Shown piece after piece: positions 1-10,633 of a DNA stretch of 64,000 nt. The notes below the pieces were generated by a model. It saw only the letters and a list, made by a program, of their open reading frames with translations, did no database searches and was not told the origin of the DNA. The translations under genes and the position numbers were made by a program. How positions within the stretch are numbered: the stretch's first letter is position 1; the number at the start of each line of letters is the position of its first letter. Origin of the DNA: Persicaria tinctoria (taxonomy: Eukaryota; Streptophyta; Magnoliopsida; Caryophyllales; Polygonaceae); contig JBANSL010000002.1 of NCBI GenBank assembly GCA_037127255.1, forward strand, positions 95,014,519 to 95,078,518, in the 5' to 3' direction.

Positions 1-3000
1 CTTAAATGCTATGATGTTGGTACTGTCATGCTAGGTGATCATTCTGTGCTTAAAATAAAAGGTGTTGATTCTGTTTCTTTAAGAATGTTTGACAATGTTG
101 TTAGAGTTATAAAGGATGTTAAATGGGTGCCTGATTTAAGAAGAAATTTATTGTCTGAAAGTGATCTTGAGGAATTAAAATATGATGTGTACAGTTCTGA
201 TGGTGTGAGGATTGTTACTAAAGATAGTAAACATGTGATTAAATGCTTAAGAAAAGCTGGTTTATATGAACTGATTGTTACTCCTATTGTGAATTCCTCT
301 GCTACTGCTTTTACTGCCATTGATAAGCCTATGTCTATGCATGATTCTATGTTATGTCATGTCAGGTTAGGTCATATTGGTAATAAAGGTCTTGAGAACT
401 TGTATAAATCTGGTGTTATTCCTGCTAAACCATGTTCCATTGAATTATGTGAAAACTGTGTTTTAGGTAAGCATACTAGGAAAAGTTTTAAATCATCTAC
501 ATATGTTTCAACTGCTCCTTTGGATTATGTTCATTCTGATCTCTGGGGCCCTGCCCAAATCTCTACTGTTGGTTTAAAAAGATACTTTATGTCCTTGATT
601 GACCATTATAGTAGAAAAGTTTGGGTGTTTCTGTTGAAAACTAAAGATGGAGCTTTTGAAACTTTTAACCATTGGAAATCTATGGTTGAAAAGGAAACTG
701 GCTTATTTGTTAAGTGCTTAAAAACTGACAATGGTCTTGAGTTTTGTAATTCCTTGTTTGATGCTTATTGTAAACAAAATGGCATTAAAAGACACTTGAA
801 AATTCCTGGAACTCCCCAGCAGAATGGTACTGCTGAGAGGATGAACATGACTCTTCTTGAAAAGGCTAGATGCATGCTAATTTCCTCTGGTTTGAAGCAT
901 TCTTTGTGGGGTGAAGCTGTTATGACTGCTGCATATTTGATAAATAGAACCCCTTCTTCTGTGATTGATTTTAAGACTCCTTATGAACTGTGGTATAAAA
1001 GAAAGCATCAACTTGATCATCTTAAACCTTTTGGTTGTACTGTATATTCATACATTAATCAAGGTAAGTTGAATCCCAGGTCACAAAAGTGTGTCCTATT
1101 GGGATATCCTCAAGGTGTTAAAGGCTATAAATTGTTACTTGTTCAACCTGGAGCTTATAAAACTATTGTGAGTAGGAATGTTATTTTTAATGAGAATGAA
1201 TTTCACTTTAAAATGACTTTTGTTCCTACTGTACATGATACTAACTTGCAGGAACACAATGGTGATAAGTTCTATGTTCCTAAGAACAATGAAACTGATT
1301 CTGATGATGAGTTTGATACTGGTTATTCTCCCTCCCCTCCTTTTACTCTCTCTTCTGTTTCTACCCCTTCTGATTCTGTGGTTGTGCAACCTCACCAATT
1401 GGGTGGGGAAGCTAATGAACCTGTTTTGCCTTCCTCTTCTGTTTCTCCTATTTCTGTGGATGAGGATGTTATTGTTGAGTCTATGCCTGCTTCTGGTTCT
1501 GGTTCCTCTAGTTCTTCAGTTGCTGAAAGACATGATCTCACTGATTGGCAGTTGACTAGGGATAGGAGTCCTAGGACTGTCATTCCAAATATAAGGTTCA
1601 TAAATAACATTGTTGAGTTTGCTTGCCCTGTGTCTGATGTGGTTAAATCATTTACACCTGATACTTATGAACATGCTTTAAAGTGTGCTCACTATAAGAA
1701 TTGGAAAAAGGCTATGGATGAAGAGATTGAGTCTATGAGGGTTAACCAAACATGGTCTTTAGTTGCTAAACCTGAAAATGCAAGACTTATTGATTGCAAA
1801 TGGATTTTTAAACTAAAAGATGGTGTGTCTAAAACTGATCCACCTAGATATAAAGCCAGGCTTGTTGCTAAAGGATTCACCCAAAGAGATGGTGAAGACT
1901 ATAATGAAATCTTTGCTCCTGTGGTTAAGTATAAGACTCTTAGACTCTTACTTGCTATGACTGATGTGCATGATTTTGAACTTGAGCAAATGGATGTTAA
2001 AACTGCTTTCTTGCATGGTGATTTGGATGAAACTATATACATGAGACAACCTAAAGGCTTTGTTGATTCTGTGCATCCTAACTATGCTTGCCTGCTGAAT
2101 AAGTCTATCTATGGTCTTAAACAGTCTCCACGACAGTGGAACATTAAGTTTGATAGATGTATGAGATTCAGTTTAGGGTTTAAAAGAAGTAAGTTTGATA
2201 CATGCTTGTATTTTAAAGGTGTTAAAAGACATGGTCCTGCTGCTTATGTGCTTTTATATGTTGATGATATTCTGTTGATTTCTAAATCTAAAGATTGCAT
2301 CTTAGACATTAAAAAGAACTTGCAGAAGCACTTTGACATGAAAGATTTGGGTGTTGCTAAGAAAATTTTAGGAATGTCCATTCTTAGAGATAGAAAGCAT
2401 AAAAAATTATGGTTGCATCAATGTGATTACATTCATAAGGTGCTTGATAGATTTCATATTTCTGGTGACAAAGTGAATAACATTCCTTTAGGTCCTCATC
2501 TTGATTTGACTAAGTCTAAGGATGTTTTGTCTGCTATTGAGATGAAAAATATGAAGTCTATACCATATGATGCTGTTGTTGGGTCTGTTATGTACTCTAT
2601 GATCTGTACTAGGCCTGATTTGGCATTTGCTATCAGTACTCTAAGTATATTTATGTCTAATCTTTCTGAGAAGCACTGGTTATCCATGAAATACTTGTTG
2701 AAATACTTGCTTGGCTCTGTTAATCTGTCATTGTTATATTTTGAGCATACTTCTTCATCTGAATTACATGGCTTTGTTGATGCTGACTATGCTAGTAACA
2801 AGGACACTAGGAAATCTAGTACTTCCTATGTTTATACATGGACAGGTAATTGTATTTCCTGGAAGTCCCAACAACAGCATATAGTTGCATTATCTTCCAC
2901 TGAAGCAGAATACATTGCTGCTACAGAAGCCTGTAAAGAGGCTATCTGGCTGCAGGGTATTTTGAAAGAAGTGGAATTAAAGCATTATACATCTGTCCTG

Positions 3001-3231
3001 CATATAGATAGCCAAAGTGCACTATATTTGTGTAGAGATCCCATGTACCATGAGCGTACTAAACATATTGATGTTAGATATCATTTCATTCGTGAAAAAG
3101 TTGAAGATAACATCATTCATGTTAAGAAAATTGATGGTAGAATTAATCCTGCAGATTTTGGCACTAAAATTGTCCCTCATGATAAATTTGTGTTTTGCAG
3201 GAACTTCCTCCACTTGGAGGAACTTGAGTGA
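1..3231 (+). CDS. Ty1/copia polyprotein, 5' part outside window
   Basis: This is the integrase, reverse transcriptase and RNase H part of a Copia retrotransposon polyprotein. The frame is open from base 1, so the protein enters from outside; the Met codon at 28 is internal. Counting from that Met, I see a zinc-binding pre-integrase block (HVRLGHIGNKG, CENCVLGKH, about 110-150), an integrase core (HSDLWGP, TDNGLEF, PQQNGTAER, about 170-275), reverse transcriptase with YKARLVAKGFTQ and the YVDDILL active site (about 744), and RNase H with STEAEYIA (about 955). There is no stop or frameshift over 1,067 codons, so the copy looks young. Gag and most of the protease lie outside the window. A polypurine tract and 3' LTR follow. 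Seen directly: motifs and open frame. Inference: recent activity. Confidence 0.95.
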   Translation, partial: LKCYDVGTVMLGDHSVLKIKGVDSVSLRMFDNVVRVIKDVKWVPDLRRNLLSESDLEELKYDVYSSDGVRIVTKDSKHVIKCLRKAGLYELIVTPIVNSSATAFTAIDKPMSMHDSMLCHVRLGHIGNKGLENLYKSGVIPAKPCSIELCENCVLGKHTRKSFKSSTYVSTAPLDYVHSDLWGPAQISTVGLKRYFMSLIDHYSRKVWVFLLKTKDGAFETFNHWKSMVEKETGLFVKCLKTDNGLEFCNSLFDAYCKQNGIKRHLKIPGTPQQNGTAERMNMTLLEKARCMLISSGLKHSLWGEAVMTAAYLINRTPSSVIDFKTPYELWYKRKHQLDHLKPFGCTVYSYINQGKLNPRSQKCVLLGYPQGVKGYKLLLVQPGAYKTIVSRNVIFNENEFHFKMTFVPTVHDTNLQEHNGDKFYVPKNNETDSDDEFDTGYSPSPPFTLSSVSTPSDSVVVQPHQLGGEANEPVLPSSSVSPISVDEDVIVESMPASGSGSSSSSVAERHDLTDWQLTRDRSPRTVIPNIRFINNIVEFACPVSDVVKSFTPDTYEHALKCAHYKNWKKAMDEEIESMRVNQTWSLVAKPENARLIDCKWIFKLKDGVSKTDPPRYKARLVAKGFTQRDGEDYNEIFAPVVKYKTLRLLLAMTDVHDFELEQMDVKTAFLHGDLDETIYMRQPKGFVDSVHPNYACLLNKSIYGLKQSPRQWNIKFDRCMRFSLGFKRSKFDTCLYFKGVKRHGPAAYVLLYVDDILLISKSKDCILDIKKNLQKHFDMKDLGVAKKILGMSILRDRKHKKLWLHQCDYIHKVLDRFHISGDKVNNIPLGPHLDLTKSKDVLSAIEMKNMKSIPYDAVVGSVMYSMICTRPDLAFAISTLSIFMSNLSEKHWLSMKYLLKYLLGSVNLSLLYFEHTSSSELHGFVDADYASNKDTRKSSTSYVYTWTGNCISWKSQQQHIVALSSTEAEYIAATEACKEAIWLQGILKEVELKHYTSVLHIDSQSALYLCRDPMYHERTKHIDVRYHFIREKVEDNIIHVKKIDGRINPADFGTKIVPHDKFVFCRNFLHLEELE

Positions 3232-3320
3232 TCTCTGTGTGTGATGCTTGGGCTGAGGACGGACCTGGCCATGAAGAATCCACTTACATGTTGAGTCTGA
3301 GTCTGCCCAGTGCAAAACTT

Positions 3321-4311
3321 AGAAAAGTAGAGGGGTGTTTGTAATGTTATGTGTTTACTTTCCTAAGCTTTTCCTTTAGCATGTAATATTGTTTTATGTA
3401 TGCTTGGACATGTATGTGTGTATGATGATTATACAGATAACTTATAGTATATGTTATACATGTATGTTGTACTATAGAGTGTGTCTCGACTGAGTCGTAT
3501 TGAGTCTATTTAGGCTTGATCCTCTAACGAGACCATACTATAGCGGAGTTAACATATATGCATACAAACTATACTATCTATGTTGGAAGATGTAACACTA
3601 ACCTGGTATTGGGCTTTAGCCCATTACTTGGCCCAGAGATCTCGAAGCCCGGATGAGCTGGTAGCCCAGCCCAGCGAGGCGGAAGCTGACCCACCTCTCT
3701 TAGTTGGAACGTTGCGTTTTGGTGGTGGGCGCTTGACCTAGCTATAAAGCTTCGCTTCTTGGCTTCGGGTTGAGACACTTCAGCTTTTGTCTTCTCTCTC
3801 CTCACAAACGCTCTCTTTCTCCGATTAGGGTTTCTAGGGTTTGGAGCTTTCTCTCCTTCTCTTGCCGTCGGTTCTTGAGCGCTCGGAGAAGAAAGGTTGC
3901 TGGTGACTTCTCTGGAAGGTGGATCGAGCTCCGGCGTCCTCCTGGGTGGTCGCTCTCCCCGTCTTCTGAGATCTCGGGTTCTAGAGATCGATTTCTTCAT
4001 CGATCTTCTGGTTTTATCCCATACAGGGGGATTTCTTCTTCTTCCTTGTACCTCTGATTCACATGCATGTTAGTTTAGGGTTGCTTGCTTTCATTGCTTG
4101 TATTATCCCTTGTACGAACTCTCTTATAGTGGATTCGGCCAACTCTTGAGACCCCGTGGATGTAGGTATTATACCGAACCACGTAAAATCGCTTATGTGT
4201 TCTATTGCATGTGATTCTTGCTTGATCTTTCGTTTATCATTTTAGATCTAATTCGCTTCCGCTTATCAAAACCGATTTCTAGACGAATCTAGGTTTTACA
4301 GAATCCTTTCA
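3321..4311 (+). mobile_element. polypurine tract and 3' LTR of the Copia element
   Basis: A purine run (3321-3335, ending GAGGGG) lies 90 bp after the polyprotein stop and is followed at 3336 by TGTTTGTAATG, the expected start of the 3' LTR. A TATA-like CTATAAAG lies near 3741, followed by a pyrimidine-rich leader. The right end is either the CA at 4310-4311 or the ACA at 4298-4300; without the 5' LTR neither it nor the target duplication can be settled. The LTR is therefore about 965-976 bp. Confidence 0.75.
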
Positions 4312-4856
4312 GTATCAACGTCAAAAATGAGTTGTTGAACGTAAAAAGTTCAATTTCTAGGAATTAAGGGTCCATTGAGACTGCATTATACATTTTTCTG
4401 CCTTATATAGAAAAAGGCATTAATGAATAATATATTTTAAAAAATAATAATTAGGGTTTATAAAATTATATTAGGATATAGCATATTAGCATGATTATGT
4501 TCAACCAAACATACTTGTATTTAGTTTGTACTCCACTATTTTGTAAATACATTTATGGTAATACAATGCATTGGTAATTGGCCCTAAACATTTCATACTA
4601 GTGTATATTTTTCACAATCAATGCTTTATAAAGAAAGTTAAGATGAATGTGAATAAATTATAAACTATAGTATTAAATAAAATATAAACAAACAAGAGTA
4701 CTTAATAGTTGAATATAACCCAACTTGAAACTCTGGCAGGTTTCGACATTTACAATGACATAGTCTTCGAGAACTGATGCTTTAGGGTAAGGTTAAGGTG
4801 ATATCACCCGAATTTTTACCGGATCAAAAAAAAATTCATATCTTGATCCTTGAGGG
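4312..4856. other. AT-rich intergenic DNA, nothing recognised
   Basis: No open frame, repeat or terminal inverted repeat was recognised here. The stretch separates the Copia LTR from a small hAT-like element. Confidence 0.5.
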
Positions 4857-5234
4857 TAGGGGTGTTATTTGAGTCGAACGAACCGAGCTTGACATGTTCA
4901 AGCTTGGTTCGTTTATTAAACGAGCTCGAGTCGAGTCGAGCCGAGCCTAATTTTTAAACGAGCTTATTTTTTTGTATAAGCTTGGCTTGTTTAGTAAATG
5001 AACAAGCTCGAGCCGAGCTTTTTTCGAGTTTTAAGCAGTTGTACTTGTTTATAACATATTAACTTAAACGAAATTTTAGAAATTCTATAAAATTCGAGCT
5101 ATTCGAGCCTAAATCGAACGAACTGAGCTTAAAACTCTGTTCAAGCTCGGTTTGTTTAGATAAGTGAACGAGCTCGAGTCGAGCTTTTTCAAGCCGATCC
5201 CGAGCTGAGTAGTTCAGGTCATATAACAGCCCTA
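4857..5234. mobile_element. non-autonomous hAT-like element, GAGCTCG-word family
   Basis: Imperfect terminal inverted repeats TAGGGGTGTTAT / ATAACAGCCCTA are flanked by a perfect 8-bp target duplication CTTGAGGG (4849-4856 and 5235-5242), the hAT signature. Both arms are packed with variants of CGAGCTCGAGTCGAGC around a short AT-rich core. The element is 378 bp with no coding capacity. A second copy in the opposite orientation lies at about 38224-43630, interrupted by a Copia element. Confidence 0.88.
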
Positions 5235-5399
5235 CTTGAGGGTTGAACCAAGTGTTCAGAATCAGGTGACATGGTCAGAGGAAGCTCAAACTCCCCCACC
5301 CAGCCACCCTCTTCATAAGGAAAAATAAATACAGTAGCTAGTAAAACAACACACCCACCCTAGCAAGCTGCCCTTTTCCTGTTCTTATTATAGAAGCAA

Positions 5400-5736
5400 A
5401 TGGTGGAGAGACCCATGAAGACCCCCATAAGCTTATTTCTCCTGCTCCTCTCTCTTGTATTGATTGCACATCTTGTAAGAACATCAGATGACAATGGCTG
5501 CTTCTTGGTAGGTTCTCACTTGTCAAGGCAAATCTTCCTATTGTGTTCTTGTCTGATTTGATGGTTCAACTCGTTTTTTTATGCAATTTTATGTGTTTGA
5601 TATGATTGTGTAGGAGGAAGGAGAATGCAGCGAGATGAGATCCGAAAGCAAAGGAGGGGACGGAAATGGAGAGCCAATAGAAGAGACTAGTGTCTCTGAG
5701 CATGAGGATTACATATACACCAACTCTCTCCCTTGA
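5400..5736 (+). CDS. PSK: phytosulfokine precursor with YIYTN peptide
   Basis: This is a secreted precursor of a sulfated pentapeptide hormone. There are two exons: 5400-5507 and 5614-5736, with a 106-bp intron (GTAGGT...TGTGTAG), phase 0; the product is 76 aa. The N-terminus is a hydrophobic signal peptide (LFLLLLSLVLIAH, about 12-24). Exon 2 begins EEGECSEM, with Cys34 and Cys41 in the family's conserved cysteine region, and ends HEDYIYTNSLP. The pentapeptide (residues 69-73) is preceded by Asp, as required by tyrosylprotein sulfotransferase, and has both tyrosines. The usual peptide is YIYTQ; here the last residue is Asn (AAC), the form called PSK-delta in legumes (from memory). The tail is only SLP. 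Known family role: a ligand of PSKR receptor kinases that promotes growth and modulates immunity. Inference: functional gene. Confidence 0.9.
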
Positions 5737-6178
5737 AGCTTGGTCCAATCTCAATTCATTGCAGCAGAGTTGTTTTTGTTCAAATTTTTACTGCTTTATT
5801 TTTCTGTGTTATAACTATTACTGTGGTTTAAATCTGTCAGTCTAGCAAACATTTCCACTGAAACCTACAGAAGAGGAAGGATCTTCCTGTTGCTTTGATT
5901 CGTATGCTTGTGTTACTATGTGAGATCCGATAGTCGCACATACGCTAGTATAATTATGCATACCTAGAATCTTTTTAGCTTTTGTAGTTTCATTCTCTGT
6001 TAAGATGATATATTGGAAATAATAACACCATTTACAATGTATGTATATATAGACGGAGTTGATCTTTGATGCGAAGTAAGATGATGTATATAGACTAACA
6101 ATAGAGTGAGTACATTTAAATAAAATGGGTCTATGAGGGCAGCCAAACTGAATCTTGTTACCTCCAAAATGCAATGCT
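5737..6178. other. convergent intergenic region and 3' UTRs
   Basis: This lies between the stop of the phytosulfokine gene (+) and the stop of the M41-like gene (-). It probably holds both 3' untranslated regions. No further gene is seen. Confidence 0.5.
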
Positions 6179-9100
6179 CTATCCTGTCGTCTCGATTGTT
6201 TTAATACAGTCTAGCACTGATGCCTTGCTTGACATTGCGGCTATAAGGGCTTCATGGACTGATTTGTTGTTCTTAAGAAGAGATGCCGCAAACAAAACCT
6301 GAACAAAATAGATCTTTCGTAAATGGATTGAAATTTTCATTGCTCGTTGTTGCTTGAATTTCCAGCTTACAAATAGATATGTATATGGAGAATGTAAACA
6401 TTGAATTCAAGGGAAGGAGTAGTTGCATGCTTACAGCCCATCTGGTTAGATTTTGCTGCTGATCTTTGCTCAGTGTTGGCTTGCTCCGGTTGATGAACCT
6501 CTGTTGAGGAAAATCAAATATCGTAAATTAACAAGTTACAAAAGACTGAAAAGAGTATATACTCTCCATGTTCAGAACTTCCGATGATCTATTACTTTAT
6601 CATAGCAAAGCAAAGACCTGAAGAGAGAAAAGATCGGCTGACTGGCCAACGACTTTGTCATACATCAGACCTTCCGCTGCAAGCCCTGCCATTGCTACAA
6701 CAGCCAACCTGATAAAAAAAATGATACGGGCTTTTAATATGCTGTTTACTGATATAACGGAACTCCTGCTTGTGATTAAATTGACAGCATCACAGAAAAG
6801 TTAATGGGCATCTAAATGATAAGTTTATTCTCTCCTCTAAGAATTGAAATATCTAAATGAACATCTTTCTTACTTCCCAGCAAATTAAGGTTCAGTTAGT
6901 ACCTGTCAAGTTCTTTCGTGTCAAGCTGGCCACTATAAATAAGCTGTTCCAGCTTATCATCGATGAGATTAACATGCTCTTTTCCAATGTCCAGTGAGTA
7001 TTCCACAATAGGAAGGCCAAGCAAATATGCAACTGGTGGTAAATTAAACATATTTGTTAGTGCTTACATGATATGATAAACCTGTTGTTGTCGCAAGCCA
7101 TCATTTACATCCTTAAGCAACCATTGCATTAATCTAATATTTTTTGAACCACATGAAGCTCCAAGCAAGTTGAACATAATGTTGCTTACCCAAAAAGTGA
7201 GCTGCTTCATGCCTAGCAATCCTATCCTGATAGTCGGGAAAAAAAGTTGAAAATCCACCAATAGCAGCCTGGAGAAGCCTACAAATGTTTGTCCATGCAG
7301 TTTGATCAAGAAAGAAGAAAATAAGAGAACGAATAGGTAGAATCGTAGAATAGGATCAAGAATGAAAGAAAATGGGAGAGGGGGGATACTGATATGCTTT
7401 GCATCAAACAAACAAAGGTTAAAATGTGGCTACGTGTGAATACCAAATTAACACTTACCCAGGAGAAATGCTCCCCACAGCCAGAACAATTAAAGAGATG
7501 CTCCCAATCAGATATGGCACGAAAAAGCCCCAGTCCTACAAAAGCAGCCGCCATTTCTGAGAAAAATCCACTCTTCCCTGTTTTGTAAATATGCTAACTC
7601 TATTGAGTAAAATATTTCAGCCTTTTAGCTTCACATATGGCAGGAGATCTTTCAGGCATTTAGCAGCATCTATGTACGCAAGTTCTTCCCAAAAGCTCCT
7701 AATATTCTACTCCATAATTATGATAAGATCTATTGTTGACTATCTATTCATGTTAGTTAAGAGAACTCTAAAAGATGGATAGATAAGCTAAACGTCAACT
7801 TTCTTCTCGGTCTTGCACAAGTACAAGTGTAGAACATTACTCTAAGCATTAGTTTCCAGCTACAATGGGCTCTCAAGTTAATTCAAGAAAAGTCTGTTAT
7901 TTTGACAAGTACATCATTCTTGGAAAAAAACACGAGAGTTTCCCTTACAAGCAATTGTCTAGGGTGGATTTGGAAAACATCCATTTTCCCTATCAGGCGT
8001 CCATTTTAGCACATTATGTCCATCAGGTACCTTACTGCTCCTTTTTATCACTTCCGTTTCCATTATGAGTATGTTTATCGAACAGAACCTTAGCATTAGG
8101 ATTTGGTCTTGTAGAGAGCTTCACAAAAATCTAAGTCTAGTATATGAAAGTGTAGAAGCGATGAAACTAATTTACCCCAGGAAGCTGGCCGGCAAGAACT
8201 CCCAAAAATCCTGTTGTTCCCACGACAGTAAACAGAAAAGCTGCCTGCATTACTGAAAATCATCATATTATTATTGGTGAATAGTGATCAATATCATCTT
8301 TGAGCAAAATAGCTCAAATAATTTAAAAAGGAGAGAATGAATTCGTTTGGTAACCGGTAATGAAGAAAACAGTCCATCATTCCCGGAAAAACTAGTTGTA
8401 AGAAGGTGAAATCTGATCCAGGTGGTACACAAAACATACCCAGCCCTCTAGTATTCTAAATGCTTTCGAATGGTAATAGCCCCAAAAGGAATCACATCTA
8501 TACAATGACTTACATCATTTCTGACACTTGGTATTGCAAGGTTTTCAGCATTCTTTATACCAAGGGTAGTCAACTCTCTAAGTGACGCCTGGAGAATATT
8601 AAGAAAACAGACAAACCTCATTTAAGCATGAAAGAAATATATATAAGCCCTAAACTTAAGCTCAATTTGCAGCATGTTAATCATTCCAAGACTCACTGAA
8701 CGCCGAGAGACGTAAGGTTGAGAGCTCCATTTTCCAGCCCATCCAGACTCACTAAGTTGGTCAAGTGCTTCTTTAACAGCATCACTATCTTTCTGCAAGC
8801 ATGACACATCACACATACGAATGTTTCCAAAAATCAGTAACAAATTAAGAGAAAAACAAGATTCTAAACAAAGGTTGGCAAGTTAAGATAGTTCCTAATT
8901 TTAACAGTCCAGAGAATTCAAGGTTGCTGAATTTATCCATAGTTCACACTAGAAAGGAATCACATAGGAGTATAGGACGATCAGACACTGTACAAAAACG
9001 AAAAGAAAATTTCAAATTCTCGTCCTGGAAGTGTAGCTTAATTCAACGAAAAAGCTTATTTCAACTTCAAACGAGCTAAGAATAAGCATAGTCGGTGAAT

Positions 9101-9442
9101 CCGCTATCATTGTCGAACTATCCGGAGAAGATCTATACTCAGCGATCGAAACTGACAATCAAAATTACGATAATAAAAGATAATGTAGATTCGGAATCAG
9201 TTGAGTGAAATCCGGAGATGAGCATCAATTTACTAGTCCGATGACAGAGAGAGAAGTACCTTGTCGAGAGCGGATTGGAGAAGATTCAGATCGACGCCGG
9301 GAGCAGCAGCGGAGGAGGATGAGGAGCATACGAGAACAGATTTCTTGGAGCTACGGAGGAAACAGGCGTTTTGATTGATGCCGACAACGACGAGATGGTG
9401 GAGCTTGGAGAGAGAAGCAATGGAGGTCGCAGAGACTGACAT
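6179..9442 (-). CDS. plastid-type membrane protein with M41-like HEAAH motif
   Basis: Ten exons, all GT-AG: 9442-9260, 8792-8697, 8588-8514, 8244-8176, 7535-7459, 7278-7190, 7032-6903, 6708-6618, 6500-6435, 6298-6179. Together they give 331 aa with consistent phases. The first 45 residues are Ser/Ala-rich and acid-poor, like a plastid transit peptide. Two hydrophobic segments follow (about 119-141, TVVGTTGFLGVLAG; about 145-165, PYLIGSISLIVLAVGS). A HEAAH zinc motif lies at 190-194 and GQSADL (Asp265) is placed like the third zinc ligand of FtsH/M41 peptidases. There is no AAA+ ATPase domain. It resembles an uncharacterised conserved plant family annotated stress-regulated protein (Arabidopsis At5g27290 type, from memory). 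Proteolytic activity is inference. The start is the first Met before the transit-like stretch; LINE insertion lies 122 bp upstream. Confidence 0.88.
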
Positions 9443-9563
9443 TCTCTCTCTCTTCCTTGGCGATAAGGTTTGCTTTGCTTTGGCGCCAATCGTCTCTCTT
9501 CAGTCGCTCGTAAGTCGTATCCACACCTCGCTCCCAAATGAGCTGAGCCCCACGCCGGTGTGT

Positions 9564-10625
9564 GTGTGTTTTTTTTAAACGAAAATAATTTGACCATAGA
9601 GCTAGCCAAGAGCATCTGTAATACGCAATAGAGAATCATCAGGAGTCTCCAGTAGGCTTCCCCAAACATTTTAAACTTTTAATAACTGTTAAGTTATCTT
9701 CTTCAACGATCAAATTCGTAATGTTCAAGTTCTTTGCAGCTAATATATCACTCCAAAGTCCATGGCTTTCACATCCACGTATAGAATCGATAGGTGATGG
9801 TCCCCAACCACAAGAAATAGGAGCACCCTGGGAATCACGAATGATAAACCCAAAAGTGCCCCTGTTATTCGAGGAAAGAGAGCCATCAAAATTAAGTTTG
9901 TGAGTGTCCTGTGGAGGTGGTTCCCATTTGGTTCTTTTCCTTTTTGAAGTCAATTTGGGTTTTGAGCCGTTTTGTGTAGCTAATATTTTCTTTTTTGTAT
10001 TTTCCTTTGATTGTGAAGTTATCCTTTTTGAAAGCTAATATCTTCCTTATGTCTGGGTTTAAATTGTCGAAAAGCGTTTTGTTTCTGTAGAACCAGACAC
10101 CCCACCAAACAAACGCAAGGTCTTCAAATCTGGTTTTTCCAATTGTGTTCTTGATATTCCATATTGTGTCGTTTAATGGGTCTCCTTTATCAAAGCAACC
10201 ATGCACTTTCATAAAAGAACCTGGATCATTTGCCATCATAGTGCCCTTAGTAATGGGGCAATCCCATAATAGATGATTTAAATCCTCATAGGATGAGTCA
10301 CAGTGTGGACAATTAGTCGGAATACCTAGCCGTCGAGATGCTAATCTAACAGTAGTTGGTACTGCGTTTTTAAGGATTTTCCATAGAAAGGATTTAATTT
10401 TGGGTGGAACATTTAGCTCCCAAGCCCAGCATATATCCGAGCTTGTGTGGTTTTTGTATTTATGTATCATATCAATTGCAGAGTTTGTCGTAAACCAACC
10501 GTTCTTGCTCCATTTCCAATATAGTCCGTCAACATGGATGTTTTGGGGTAATGATATTGTGGTGATTTTCTCTATTAAATCATTAGGTAGCATCCGTTGT
10601 AATTTTTCAAATAATTTGTTCCGAT
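9564..10625 (-). mobile_element. 5'-truncated LINE (zf-RVT and RNase H end of ORF2)
   Basis: On the minus strand, 10674-9892 encodes a zf-RVT region (FLWKILKNAVPTTVRLASRR, NCPHCDSSYEDLNHLLWDCP) and 9953-9639 an RNase H region (KLNFDGSL, LIVEEDNLTVI) in another frame, so ORF2 is frameshifted. A T run near 9569 (the poly-A tail on the minus strand) abuts the 3' end. The insertion is bounded by a perfect 15-bp target duplication CCCACGCCGGTGTGT at 9549-9563 and 10626-10640. It is a dead 5'-truncated copy sitting directly upstream of the M41-like gene. Confidence 0.9.
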
Positions 10626-10633
10626 CCCACGCC

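Noticed and set aside
3578..4000. 140-aa minus-strand frame
   Set aside because: It is antisense to the Copia LTR, composition-driven, with no recognisable domain.
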